From positions 1-64,000 of the forward strand of contig PPHI01000085.1 of assembly GCA_002901265.1 (NCBI GenBank): 64,000 bases of DNA, read 5' to 3'. Positions 55,249-63,974 of the stretch are shown one piece after another. The position numbers and the translations under genes are program-made. Under the pieces are notes generated by a model that searched no databases, was not told the origin of the DNA, and saw only the letters and a list, made by a program, of their open reading frames with translations. The DNA comes from Rhodopirellula baltica. Its GTDB lineage: Bacteria; Planctomycetota; Planctomycetia; Pirellulales; Pirellulaceae. Each line of letters starts with the position of its first letter. Position 1 is the first letter of the stretch.

Positions 55249-55845
55249 CTAAGGAACCGGCGGTTCGGGAGGCGTTCGCATCGAGATCGCGGTTTCGTCA
55301 AATGAACCGAGGCGGTCGATCAACAGCGGTTCGGTAAGGATGACGCGATGCATGGGTGAGACGTAGGCGGCAGCAAGCAACGACCAGATGTAGGTCAGGC
55401 CACGGCACTCGGCCGCTTTCCAAAAGATCAGTGTTTTAGATCCTGTGGCAACGGTCGGTTTGGTTGTCTTCGAGACCGCGTTGTTTCGGTCGCGGTGCGA
55501 GCAGTGGCAGCAGCTTGTTTTCGCCGGGGCCGTGTCACAGGCGTTGGCAACGCGATCGACAAGGAACTGAGGCGGCGTGACACCATTTTCGCGAGCCCAC
55601 TGCAGTTTTTCCTGATCGGTGTGGCAGCAGCAGCGATCCCAGCAGTGTTCTGCCGAGGGGCAACCGCAAGCACAGGATTCACAGGGGAACCGTTCCGCCG
55701 TTTGGTTGGAGGTGTTCGAGAGCGGCGGTTGAGAGATGAACCCGGTCAGCGCAATGACGATCGAAAGCAGAAGCAGCCATAGCAGGCTCTGCCGTGTTCG
55801 ACCGTCTCGGACCAGAATTCGAATCAGATAACTCAAAGCGGACAA
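55249..55845 (-). CDS. Cysteine-rich membrane protein, unknown function
   Basis: About 198 residues from a TTG. An N-terminal TM helix (about 20-42) is followed by a cysteine cluster: CESCACGCPSAEHC, then CCCH and, later, CCHC, giving about twelve Cys plus His. This points to metal binding or a disulfide-rich extracytoplasmic domain. It is the first gene of a probable operon with the DUF1559 and PepSY genes; the shared metal-related features support a role in metal handling, but that is inference. Confidence 0.6.
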   Translation of the reverse strand: MSALSYLIRILVRDGRTRQSLLWLLLLSIVIALTGFISQPPLSNTSNQTAERFPCESCACGCPSAEHCWDRCCCHTDQEKLQWARENGVTPPQFLVDRVANACDTAPAKTSCCHCSHRDRNNAVSKTTKPTVATGSKTLIFWKAAECRGLTYIWSLLAAAYVSPMHRVILTEPLLIDRLGSFDETAISMRTPPEPPVP

Positions 55846-55953
55846 TCGCTAGAGGTGAATGCCGCTCGTTCCTCACGGCGGCGATTATGGCTGGAACCGT
55901 TTGGTTGAGCAATGGTGACCGCGTGATTGTGCCGGTTTGCCACACCGGCCAAC

Positions 55954-55994
55954 GAAAAACGGCCGGGTCTGTTGGTGGCAGGCCCGGCCGTTTT
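55954..55994. terminator. Strong bidirectional hairpin terminator
   Basis: aaaacggccgggtctg pairs with caggcccggccgtttt around a short loop, giving a 16-bp GC-rich stem with one mismatch, A run on one side and T run on the other. It lies after the minus-strand C26-family gene (stop at 56047) and before the Cys-rich operon start. Confidence 0.92.
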
Positions 55995-56046
55995 TGGATG
56001 ATTGCAAGCGAGTGGACTCGCTATGTTTCGACTTGGTGCGGATGTC

Positions 56047-56820
56047 TTACGCGACCAATCGCAGGCTGTCTGCTTCTTCGGCTTTGCCAGCGACGATGCC
56101 TTCGATGAATTCTTCGAAGATACGGACGTCGAGTGCCGAAGCGGCGGCGCATTCGGGGTGGAACTGGGTGCCGATGGCGAACCAGTCCATCATTTCGCTT
56201 TCGATGGCTTCGATCACGCCATCGGGGCAGCGAGCGGTGACGCGGAATCCGGGAGCAACTTCATCGATTGCCATGTGATGGCGGCTGCTGACACGGATTT
56301 CACCGTCACCAAAAACACGTCCGACCAGCGAATCGCTGACCACTTCCAGGGTGTGGCGGTGGTTGGGGTCGTGTGGGTCGAGGTGAGGAACGGCTTCGGG
56401 AAGGTCTTCTTTGATGTGCAAGAACAGGTTTCCACCCTGCTGCACATTCATCAGTTGCATGCCAGCACCGATTGCCAACAACGGGATACGTCGCTCGGCG
56501 ATCTCCGCCATCAAGAGGCGGTCGCTGGTTTCGCGGACGGGGTCCATCGGCCGGACACTGCTGTGAAGCATGAATCCGTCGTTACGTGGGTCTAGGTCTC
56601 CGCCACCGATCATCATGAATCCATCGACGAAGTCGAGGACTCGTGCGATCGAATCAGCGTCGTCCATTGGCGGAACGACAACCGGAATGCCCCCTGCTGA
56701 ATCAATCGACTGAAAGTAACCTGCTGCGAGGTACGCGAAGCCAGGTTTGTTGCGATCGGCCGCCTTGTAGTCGCAGTTAATTCCGATGATCGGCTTGCGA
56801 GTCATGTTATCGCTAGACAT
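56047..56820 (-). CDS. Class I glutamine-amidotransferase-like (peptidase C26) protein lacking the nucleophile Cys
   Basis: About 258 residues from the ATG at 56820; alternatives lie at 56835 and 56805. The family fold is clear: KPIIGINCDY, GFMMIGGGDLDPRN, IPLLAIGAGMQLMN and a final GTQFHPE. In gamma-glutamyl-GABA hydrolases and other GATases the nucleophile elbow reads ICRG; here it reads IGAG (Gly118, Ala119). The His/Glu of FHPE (about 221-223) are kept. Hydrolase activity is therefore unlikely. The gene is monocistronic, ending at a strong terminator. Confidence 0.85.
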   Translation of the reverse strand: MSSDNMTRKPIIGINCDYKAADRNKPGFAYLAAGYFQSIDSAGGIPVVVPPMDDADSIARVLDFVDGFMMIGGGDLDPRNDGFMLHSSVRPMDPVRETSDRLLMAEIAERRIPLLAIGAGMQLMNVQQGGNLFLHIKEDLPEAVPHLDPHDPNHRHTLEVVSDSLVGRVFGDGEIRVSSRHHMAIDEVAPGFRVTARCPDGVIEAIESEMMDWFAIGTQFHPECAAASALDVRIFEEFIEGIVAGKAEEADSLRLVA

Positions 56821-57582
56821 CCGACATTTCCTCATTGAAGTCGAAATTGCAATCTAAGACACAACAACGTGTTGCATCTGATGAAACGCGCTTGGTCCCT
56901 CGAACATGAACGGGTGGGGGGAGACTTGAGCGCCGTACCTGGCGAGCAAGTCGATCGACGTTTTTGTTCGATTAGAAAAGTCGTAGAGAAACGCGGTAGC
57001 GAGCCAAGAAGAAATTTCCTTAAAGTGCAGCCCTGCAAATGGCAGATATTGACGCAATGTCGATCGCAGGCTCCGTGGCGACGTGGCCAAGCGCATTGGG
57101 GCCAAATACGATGGCCGCGATGCCGATGACGACAACACCGTTCCGTCATGGATTCCCACTTTGATCATCCCTGAAGTCTAGGACCGCACTTACGGTTCGC
57201 TTCCGGTTAGAGGCACATGCACACTCAAGTGCCTCCCCGAGCGGTGGGAAAACTAGCCTGTCAAAACGCCAAAAACAAATACTCTCCATATCTTGTGGAG
57301 AATCGCGTCTGCTAGCACTACAGGCAGTGATAGCATTGGCGTTTTGTGCTAGCAAAAGCGTGTTTCACGACGCGTGAATGCGTAAGCTTTTCGCACCTGC
57401 ACAGTCAATGCTGCACCCTGTTCGGCGTGTTTCGTCAGCTGGTGTTGCGGGGCGATCCAACTGGGTGGTGGTCGGTGACCTGTCCGCCCCTTTGCAGTTT
57501 CTCGGCCGTGCCCGATGATGACGGTTTGATCCAAGGGATTCGAACCCGTCCAACGATTCTTTGACGTTATTTAGGCTGCGAA
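56821..57582. other. 762-bp gap with hairpins and a possible gene remnant
   Basis: No complete gene is supported. A stop-free plus-strand stretch at 57052-57180 reads like the end of a real protein (KRIGAKYDGRDADDDNTV, ending TLIIPEV), so it may be a decayed gene. Two inverted repeats follow: gaggcac/gtgcctc (57210-57235) and gctagcac/gtgctagc (57311-57353). A GGGTTCGAATCCC-like stretch near 57538-57550 (minus strand) imitates a tRNA T arm but no whole tRNA can be folded. Confidence 0.4.
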
Positions 57583-58662
57583 GTGAAATTTGACCAAGTT
57601 CGATTGGCGTCGATCGGCACCGTCCTACCCACCGAAATCTGGACCAGTGACGACATCGAATCGCGTTTAGCCCCACTCTATGAACGCCTGCGTCTTCCCG
57701 AAGGACGTTTGGAATTGATGAGCGGCATTGCCGAGCGTCGCGTTTGGCCGGAGGGAACCAGTCCCAGTGGCCCAAGTATCGAAAGCGGCAAACGGGCCAT
57801 CGAAGCCGCAGGGCTGAACGCGGATCAAATCGGTTGTCTGATCCATGCCAGCGTCTGTCGCGATTTCTTAGAGCCCGCGACGGCCTCGAAGGTTCATCAC
57901 GGCACCGGGCTGTCGGCGGATTGCTGGGTGTACGATGTGTCCAATGCCTGCTTGGGGCTGATTAACGGTGCGATCCAAATCGCGATGATGATCCAGTCCG
58001 GTGCGATCGAAGCTGGCATCGTCGTCGGAACCGAAAACAGTCGCATGCTGTTGGAATCGACAATCGCTGCACTGAACGCTGACAAATCATTGACTCGCAA
58101 ATCAGTCAAAGGCGCCTTTGCTTCGTTGACGATCGGTTCGGGAAGCTGCGCCTGGTTGTTGACCCATGAGCGATTGGCACCCGACGCGACCAAGTTGCAA
58201 TGTGGAATTGCCGAAGCTCGCACGCAGTATCACGACCTGTGCGTCAGCGACAGTGACTCGGCGGGGGCCGGGATGCAGCCACTGATGGAGACCGACAGTG
58301 AAAAGCTGATGGCCGAAGGGATCGCGACCGGCGTGGCAGGTTTTGAAAAGCTGCTCGCCGAAAGCGGTTGGTCACGATCCGATGTGACGCGCAGCGTGTG
58401 CCACCAAGTCGGTATCCGCCACCGCGCCGCAATGCTGGAAGCGATGGGATTGCCACAGGAATCCGACAGCGTCTCGTTTCCCAAACTCGGAAATACCGGT
58501 TCAGTCGCATTGCCGTTGACCGTTGCCGCGGCCGCTTCTCGGGGCGAGCTGAACGCTGGCGATCAAGTCGCGATGCTGGGAATCGGATCTGGGATCAACA
58601 GCGTGATGCTTACGACGACTTGGGGGCAGACACCGGTTGCCGGGGATATCGACGAGATTTGA
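57583..58662 (+). CDS. KAS III / OleA-like thiolase-fold synthase
   Basis: About 359 residues from a GTG. Condensing-enzyme triad residues are visible: Cys123 (SNACLGLING), His274 (VCHQVGIRH) and Asn304 (LGNTGSVALP). FabH makes acetoacetyl-ACP; OleA joins two fatty acyl-CoAs head to head. The active-site context NACLG resembles OleA more than FabH (usually AACxG), but no oleBCD genes lie next to it. It may serve fatty acid initiation, long-chain olefin synthesis or another Claisen condensation. An unexplained 390-bp gap separates it from rpsD. Confidence 0.8.
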   Translation: MKFDQVRLASIGTVLPTEIWTSDDIESRLAPLYERLRLPEGRLELMSGIAERRVWPEGTSPSGPSIESGKRAIEAAGLNADQIGCLIHASVCRDFLEPATASKVHHGTGLSADCWVYDVSNACLGLINGAIQIAMMIQSGAIEAGIVVGTENSRMLLESTIAALNADKSLTRKSVKGAFASLTIGSGSCAWLLTHERLAPDATKLQCGIAEARTQYHDLCVSDSDSAGAGMQPLMETDSEKLMAEGIATGVAGFEKLLAESGWSRSDVTRSVCHQVGIRHRAAMLEAMGLPQESDSVSFPKLGNTGSVALPLTVAAAASRGELNAGDQVAMLGIGSGINSVMLTTTWGQTPVAGDIDEI

Positions 58663-59051
58663 TTTCGGGGGGAAACGAGAATCGCCTAAAGGCTAGACTC
58701 CAGCGGGGAAATTGCCGGCAATTTGTGTCGCCGGACGGCCACGGTGTCGATGATCGGTCGTATCTTCGGGCCCGCGAAGCGTTGTCTTTGTACTGAAGAC
58801 TGCAAAATGCCCCGTTGGCCTTGAAATCCGGGGCGTCAACAGCGACACTTCGTGGCCCCAAACCGAGATTTTGTGCGTGACCGATGTCAGATGTGTTGTC
58901 TGGCGTTCACCCTGCCGATGCCGGCCACCCGAAAGTGGTGCCGTTGATCAGTGGCAGCCGGATCACGCCGCCGACGGAATTCGATTGATCATCGACCCAC
59001 CGAAGGCATCCCAGACCAGCCGCTGACAGCGGCATTGGAGAAAAACGAGTT
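58663..59051. other. Gap before rpsD
   Basis: About 390 bp without a supported gene. A hairpin gccccg (58809-58814) / cggggc (58829-58834) may end the KAS III transcript, without a T run. The remainder is probably the rpsD promoter and leader. S4 often represses its own operon through a leader pseudoknot, but no such structure was identified by eye. Confidence 0.4.
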
Positions 59052-59660
59052 ATGGCACGTTATACCGGACCAAAAGCACGCGTTAACCGCCGTCTTGGCA
59101 CCCTGATTTACGAAACCGCCGGTGCAGCTCGCGCGCTCGATCGCCGCAACACACCTCCTGGGATGCACGTCCGTGGACGCCGCCCAAGTAACTACGGTGC
59201 GGCCCTGCAAGAAAAGCAAAAGATCAAACACTATTACGGTTTGGGCGAACGCCAATTGCGCCGTTACTTCGACGCAGTTGGTCGTAAATCCGGTAACACC
59301 GGTGAATTGTTGTTGATGATGTGCGAGCGTCGTTTGGACAACGTGGTTCGCCGCGTCGGTTTCACCAAGACCCGTCCACAAGCTCGTCAAGGCGTTGCCC
59401 ACGGCCACTTCTTGGTCAACGGCGTCAAAGTTGACAAGCCCAGCTACATCTTGCGACCTGGTGACATCGTCGAAGTCCGCGGACGCGAAAATCTCCGTAA
59501 CCTGTACCGTGGCGTGATCGCCAACGCAGCGCCCGATGCATTGGATTGGGTGACCTTCGACAGCGAAAACCTGAAAGCGACCATCCTCGGTCTGCCTGGC
59601 CCAAGCGACATCAGCTTGCCAGTTGACGCGAACAGCGTCGTCGAATTCTTGTCGCGCTAA
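59052..59660 (+). CDS. rpsD: 30S ribosomal protein S4
   Basis: 202 residues. Primary 16S rRNA-binding protein that starts 30S assembly. It has the S4 N-terminal region (MARYTGPKARVNRRLG, then NTPPGMHVRGRRPSNYG) and the S4 RNA-binding domain (about 95-155, ERRLDNVVRRVGFTKTR, HFLVNGVKVDKPSY). The N-terminus lacks the zinc-binding Cys residues of some S4 proteins. ggagaaaaacgag upstream provides a usable ribosome site. It stands alone here instead of in the alpha operon next to rpoA. Confidence 0.97.
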   Translation: MARYTGPKARVNRRLGTLIYETAGAARALDRRNTPPGMHVRGRRPSNYGAALQEKQKIKHYYGLGERQLRRYFDAVGRKSGNTGELLLMMCERRLDNVVRRVGFTKTRPQARQGVAHGHFLVNGVKVDKPSYILRPGDIVEVRGRENLRNLYRGVIANAAPDALDWVTFDSENLKATILGLPGPSDISLPVDANSVVEFLSR

Positions 59661-59751
59661 TTTGCGTCGACCGCATCGGCGTGCCGCCGGTGGTGGCACG
59701 CGGTAGGTGCGATAATACGATTTCGGGCTACTTTCCAGCTCTATGACAGTA

Positions 59752-59779
59752 CTGGCGGTTGAGTTTACTCCACCGCCAG
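59752..59779. terminator. Hairpin downstream of rpsD
   Basis: ctggcggt and accgccag form an 8-bp perfect stem around a 12-base loop, about 90 bp after the rpsD stop. A GC-rich imperfect hairpin (gcgtgcc/ggcacgc) also lies nearer the stop. Neither has a clear T run, so these are possible rather than certain terminators. Confidence 0.4.
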
Positions 59780-59882
59780 CCTGTATGTTGTGGAAAGCGT
59801 AGGTCGGTATCATTCTGTACCGACGTCGTGTCCGCCGAGACGCAACCTGATTCTGAACCTCGCGATAAACGATTGATTAACC

Positions 59883-61322
59883 ATGCATAGCCCTGTTGTT
59901 GTCTTGGGCGGTGGCCCCGGAGGATATGCCGCAGCCTTTCTGGCGGCCGACGAAGGATTGGATGTCACCATTGTGGAAGCCGAACCAAGGTTGGGCGGGA
60001 CTTGCCTGTTGCGTGGTTGCATCCCCAGCAAGGCACTGTTGCATGTCGCGAAGGTGATTCAAGAAGTCGACGAGCTGAAGGAAAAGTGGGGCGTCAGCTA
60101 TCCTGGTGAACCGTCCATCGATGTCGACAAGGTTCGCGCACAAAAAGATCAGGTGATCACAAACCTGACCGGCGGTTTGGCGAACTTGGCCAAACGCCGC
60201 AAAGTCACCGTCATTCAGGCCCGTGGCCGCTTCGTTAATTCGACCACGTTGTCACTCGAAGGCGATCACGAATCGATTCCAGAAGGCGGCCAAATCACCT
60301 TTGATCATTGCATTCTGGCAACAGGCAGCGTTCCCGCGATGCCGCCTGTGTTCCAGGTCAGCGATCGTGTGATGGACAGCACCGGTGCCTTGGCACTGGC
60401 CGATATCCCCGAAACGATGCTGGTCGTCGGTGGCGGATACATCGGGCTTGAAATGGGCAGCGTCTACGCCCAGTTGGGCAGCAAAGTCACCGTCGTTGAA
60501 TTGGCCGAAGGCTTGCTGCCCGGCGCCGATCGTGATCTCGTTCGCCCGCTTGCCAAACGCATCGACAAAATCTGCGAAGGCCGCGTGTTGACGAACACCA
60601 AGGTCGGATCAATGGCCGAGGTCGACGACAAAGTCGAAGTCACCTTTGAAGGTCCCGGTCACTTCGGGCACGAGCGTTTCGACCGCGTCTTGGTCAGCAT
60701 CGGCCGTCGCCCCGTCACTCGCGACCTGGGGTTGGAAAACACTTCGGTCGTGGTCACGCAACGTGGTTTCGTCGAAGTCGATTCACAGCAACGCACTGCT
60801 GACCCGCACATCCTTGCGATCGGCGATGTTGCCGGTGATCCGATGCTCGCTCACAAAGCGACCCATGAAGGTCGTGTCGCGGCCGAGGTCATCGCTGGAA
60901 AGTCAGCTGTCTTTGATAAGAAGGCGATTCCCGCGGTTGTCTTTACCGATCCCGAAATCGCTTGGGCCGGTTTGACCGAAACGGAAGCGAAGCGTGACGG
61001 CGTCGCGTACGAAGTCGAATCGTACCCCTGGGCCGCCAGCGGCCGCGCCCAAGCGTTGGGCATCACCGAAGGCCTGACCAAATGGTTGGTCGAACCGGAA
61101 ACCGGCCGAGTTCTCGGTTGCGGGATCGTGGGATCGGGCGCCGGTGAACTGATTGCCGAAGCGGTTTTGGCAATCGAAATGGGCTGTGAAGTTCATGACG
61201 TGACCGAGAGTGTGCACCCGCACCCGACGCTCAGCGAAACGCTGATGAACGCCGGTGAAGTGCACTTCGGAACGGCCACCGAAATTTACAAGCCGAAGAA
61301 AAAATCCGCCCCTGTTGCTTGA
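59883..61322 (+). CDS. lpd: Dihydrolipoyl dehydrogenase
   Basis: 479 residues. FAD enzyme (E3) that reoxidises the lipoyl groups of pyruvate, 2-oxoglutarate and branched-chain dehydrogenase complexes or the glycine cleavage system. FAD-binding GGGPGG (about 9-14), redox-active Cys41 and Cys46 (GTCLLRGCIPSK), NAD-binding VVGGGYIGLE (about 182), and the C-terminal HPHPTLSE with the catalytic His-Glu pair. It is complete. It is followed after seven bases by miaB. No E1 or E2 gene is adjacent. Confidence 0.95.
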   Translation: MHSPVVVLGGGPGGYAAAFLAADEGLDVTIVEAEPRLGGTCLLRGCIPSKALLHVAKVIQEVDELKEKWGVSYPGEPSIDVDKVRAQKDQVITNLTGGLANLAKRRKVTVIQARGRFVNSTTLSLEGDHESIPEGGQITFDHCILATGSVPAMPPVFQVSDRVMDSTGALALADIPETMLVVGGGYIGLEMGSVYAQLGSKVTVVELAEGLLPGADRDLVRPLAKRIDKICEGRVLTNTKVGSMAEVDDKVEVTFEGPGHFGHERFDRVLVSIGRRPVTRDLGLENTSVVVTQRGFVEVDSQQRTADPHILAIGDVAGDPMLAHKATHEGRVAAEVIAGKSAVFDKKAIPAVVFTDPEIAWAGLTETEAKRDGVAYEVESYPWAASGRAQALGITEGLTKWLVEPETGRVLGCGIVGSGAGELIAEAVLAIEMGCEVHDVTESVHPHPTLSETLMNAGEVHFGTATEIYKPKKKSAPVA

Positions 61323-61329
61323 GACAGCG

Positions 61330-62733
61330 ATGACTCAGCGTGTTTACATCAAGACCGTCGGCTGCCAGATGAACGTTCTGGACAGCGAAATGGTGATCGC
61401 CGATTTGAAGCGTCACGGTTACACCGTCGTTGACAGTCCGGAGGAAGCCGATTGCGTCTTGTACAACACCTGCAGTGTGCGTGAGCATGCCGAGGAAAAG
61501 GTCTACAGCGCACTCGGCAAGATTCGTTTGTCGAAGGACAAGCATCCAGAGAAAACGATTGGCGTGATGGGGTGCATGGCACAGAAAGATCAAGAGTTGA
61601 TCTTCAAGCGTGCGCCTTATGTGGATCTGGTCGTCGGTCCAGGGCAGCTGCACACGATTCCAGGATTGCTAGACAAAGTCCGCAACGGCGAAGGCCGCCA
61701 GATGGCCGTGTCGTTGTCACGCAAAGATGACAAGCAAGCTGTTGTCGCACGGTCGCACGAAACGTTCGACCCGCTCCGTGATCCAGGCATGCGGCCGACC
61801 CCGTTCCAGGCTTACCTGCGGATTCAAATCGGCTGCGACAAGTTCTGCACCTACTGCGTGGTGCCGAATACACGTGGCCCTGAACAAGGACGTGCGCCAC
61901 AGCAAATCCTTTCTGAAGCTCGCGTGTTGGCCGAGCAAGGTTGCCGCGAAATCACGCTGCTTGGGCAGACGGTTAATAGCTACAAACACATCGCCGATGG
62001 CGAAACGACTGACATGTCGTCGCTGTTGGAACTGCTGCACGAAGTCGACGGCATCGATCGCATCAAGTTCGTCACGAACTATCCCAAGGACATGACCGAG
62101 CGGTTGCTGGTCACGGTCCGCGACCTGCCAAAGGTTTCGCCGTACTTGCACGTCCCCGCGCAAAGCGGCAGTGACGAAGTGCTCAAGCGGATGAAACGTG
62201 GCTACACGATCGCCGATTACATGGAGATGTTCGAGCGAATCGAACGCATCCTTCCCGAAGCCGCAGTCAGCAGTGACTTCATCGTTGGCTTCTGCGGTGA
62301 GACCGACGAAGACTTTGAAAAGTCCGTCGCACTGGTGGAACGCTGCCGGTTCAAGAACAGCTTCATCTTCCAGTACAGCGTCCGTCCGGGGACGAAAGCA
62401 TCGGAGCGTTTCGAAGACGACGTGCCGCGTGAAGTCAAAGCGGAACGCAATCACCGTTTGCTGGATGTGCAGAATCGAATTGCGAAAGAAGAAAACGCTA
62501 AACTGGTCGGCAAAGACGTCCAGGTCTTGGTCGAAGGTCCCAGCAAAAAGGCCACCGACCCCAATGCCGCCGTTGTCCAAATGACCGGACGCACCCATTG
62601 CGATCGGATCGTTGTGTTCGACGGAAACCTTCGACAAGCCGGACAGCTCTTGGATGTCCATGTCGATGACGTTAGCAGCCACACACTGATCGGGCGGGTC
62701 AAAACTGTCGACGTCGTCACGATCGGACTGTAA
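61330..62733 (+). CDS. miaB: tRNA-i6A37 methylthiotransferase MiaB
   Basis: About 467 residues from the ATG at 61330; the frame is open into lpd but begins properly here. Adds a methylthio group to isopentenyl-A37 of tRNA. N-terminal UPF0004 domain with the three Cys of the second Fe-S cluster (TVGCQMN, YNTCSVR, MGCMA), radical SAM motif CDKFCTYC (Cys169, 173, 176) and a TRAM domain at the C-terminus. All cluster ligands are present. Cotranscription with lpd and the M16 gene is likely from the 7- and 11-bp gaps. Confidence 0.95.
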   Translation: MTQRVYIKTVGCQMNVLDSEMVIADLKRHGYTVVDSPEEADCVLYNTCSVREHAEEKVYSALGKIRLSKDKHPEKTIGVMGCMAQKDQELIFKRAPYVDLVVGPGQLHTIPGLLDKVRNGEGRQMAVSLSRKDDKQAVVARSHETFDPLRDPGMRPTPFQAYLRIQIGCDKFCTYCVVPNTRGPEQGRAPQQILSEARVLAEQGCREITLLGQTVNSYKHIADGETTDMSSLLELLHEVDGIDRIKFVTNYPKDMTERLLVTVRDLPKVSPYLHVPAQSGSDEVLKRMKRGYTIADYMEMFERIERILPEAAVSSDFIVGFCGETDEDFEKSVALVERCRFKNSFIFQYSVRPGTKASERFEDDVPREVKAERNHRLLDVQNRIAKEENAKLVGKDVQVLVEGPSKKATDPNAAVVQMTGRTHCDRIVVFDGNLRQAGQLLDVHVDDVSSHTLIGRVKTVDVVTIGL

Positions 62734-62744
62734 GAGATATATCT

Positions 62745-63974
62745 GTGACCGACATTCATCAGCATCAGTTGCCATCCGGCATGACGGTGCTCGCCCAGCC
62801 AATGCCCTGGTTGCGAACCGCCGCGTTTACGTTGTCACTTCGCGCCGGCGTGCAAGACGAACCGATGGATCAGTCCGGTTTGTCATCGCTGGTTTGCGAG
62901 ATGGTCCAGCGTGGTGCCGGACATCACAACAGCCGTGACCTGGTCGCGATCCAAGATAACTTGGGGATGGACAGAAATAGCGGCGTTGCCACCGCGACCG
63001 TGTCATTCGGCGGTGCGATGCCTCGTGAATCGATCCGCGATGCGATCTTGCTTTACGCCGATATCGTCCGTCGTCCGCACCTGCCTAGTGACCAGCTAGA
63101 CGACGCGTTGATGATGATGCTTCACGAGTTGCGTGCGATCGAAGACGAGCCCGCACAGCGAGTCATGCGTCGGCTTCGCGAGATGCATTACGGGAAACGG
63201 CTCGGACGCGGCAGCCAGGGAACAAACGAGTCGTTGTCTTCGCTGACGATGAAGCAGGTCCAAGAGTTCTATCAATCTCATTACAACGCCACCGAGTCGA
63301 TTTTGACGGTGGCGGGTGACATTCGCCCCGACGAGATCTTCGCGATCGCCGAAGAAGCATTCGGTGATTGGAAAAGCGGCGAGCCGTGTCCCATGCCGGT
63401 TCCTGATGGGAACCCCGGCTATGAGCACCTGCAAGCCGACAGCAGCCAAACGCACATTGGGTTTTCGTTCCCGAACATCTGGTACGGTCACAAAGATTAC
63501 TTTCGGATGCGCGCCGGGATTGGGATCTTAAGCGATGGCATGAGCAGCCGCTTGTTCGATCGCGTCCGCGAAAAGCGTGGCTTGTGCTACACCGTTTCGG
63601 CCAGTTGTCATTCGCTGCGGAACGCCGGCGGCGTATTTGGCTATGCCGGGACGACGCCACAGCGTGCACAGGAAACACTCGACGTCACGCTGGGTGAGAT
63701 TCAAAACTTGGCTGACGACTTGGAACAACAAGAGCTCGATCGCTGGAAGGTCCGCATCGAGAGTGCGTTGATCATGGAGCAAGAATCGAGTGCTTCACGG
63801 GCCAGTTCCTTGGCGAGTGACTTTATTCAGATCGGCCGAGCGATGCCGACAGAAGAGCTCAGCGCCATGATCGAATCATTGACGCTCGACGACGTGCGTG
63901 ATTACTGGAAACAGCATCAGCCAGCGGATTATCGGATCGTCACCTTGGGTGTCGAACCTTTGACGGTGAAGTAG
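62745..63974 (+). CDS. M16-family (pitrilysin/MPP-like) protein without zinc motif
   Basis: 409 residues from a GTG. The M16 two-domain pattern is clear: LPSGMTVLAQP at the start and, in the second half, SRLFDRVREKRGLCYTVSAS with the conserved Arg and Tyr (about 270-290). But the zinc-binding HxxEH is destroyed: where GxAHFLEHM is expected the sequence reads GLSSLVCEM (residues 45-53), so His48, Glu51 and His52 are Ser, Cys and Glu. It should act as the non-catalytic partner of an active M16 subunit, which would be expected just beyond the window. Confidence 0.85.
   Translation: MTDIHQHQLPSGMTVLAQPMPWLRTAAFTLSLRAGVQDEPMDQSGLSSLVCEMVQRGAGHHNSRDLVAIQDNLGMDRNSGVATATVSFGGAMPRESIRDAILLYADIVRRPHLPSDQLDDALMMMLHELRAIEDEPAQRVMRRLREMHYGKRLGRGSQGTNESLSSLTMKQVQEFYQSHYNATESILTVAGDIRPDEIFAIAEEAFGDWKSGEPCPMPVPDGNPGYEHLQADSSQTHIGFSFPNIWYGHKDYFRMRAGIGILSDGMSSRLFDRVREKRGLCYTVSASCHSLRNAGGVFGYAGTTPQRAQETLDVTLGEIQNLADDLEQQELDRWKVRIESALIMEQESSASRASSLASDFIQIGRAMPTEELSAMIESLTLDDVRDYWKQHQPADYRIVTLGVEPLTVK

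Noticed and set aside
57520-57600. tRNA-like T arm (GGGTTCGAATCCC on the minus strand)
   Set aside because: No partner acceptor strand, D arm or anticodon arm can be folded within 100 bases. At most a fragment, possibly chance.
58989-59813. Minus-strand frame of 274 codons across rpsD
   Set aside because: Antisense to an unmistakable S4 gene; no motif in its own translation.
61717-62802. Minus-strand frame of 361 codons across miaB
   Set aside because: Antisense shadow of MiaB, which has complete radical SAM motifs.
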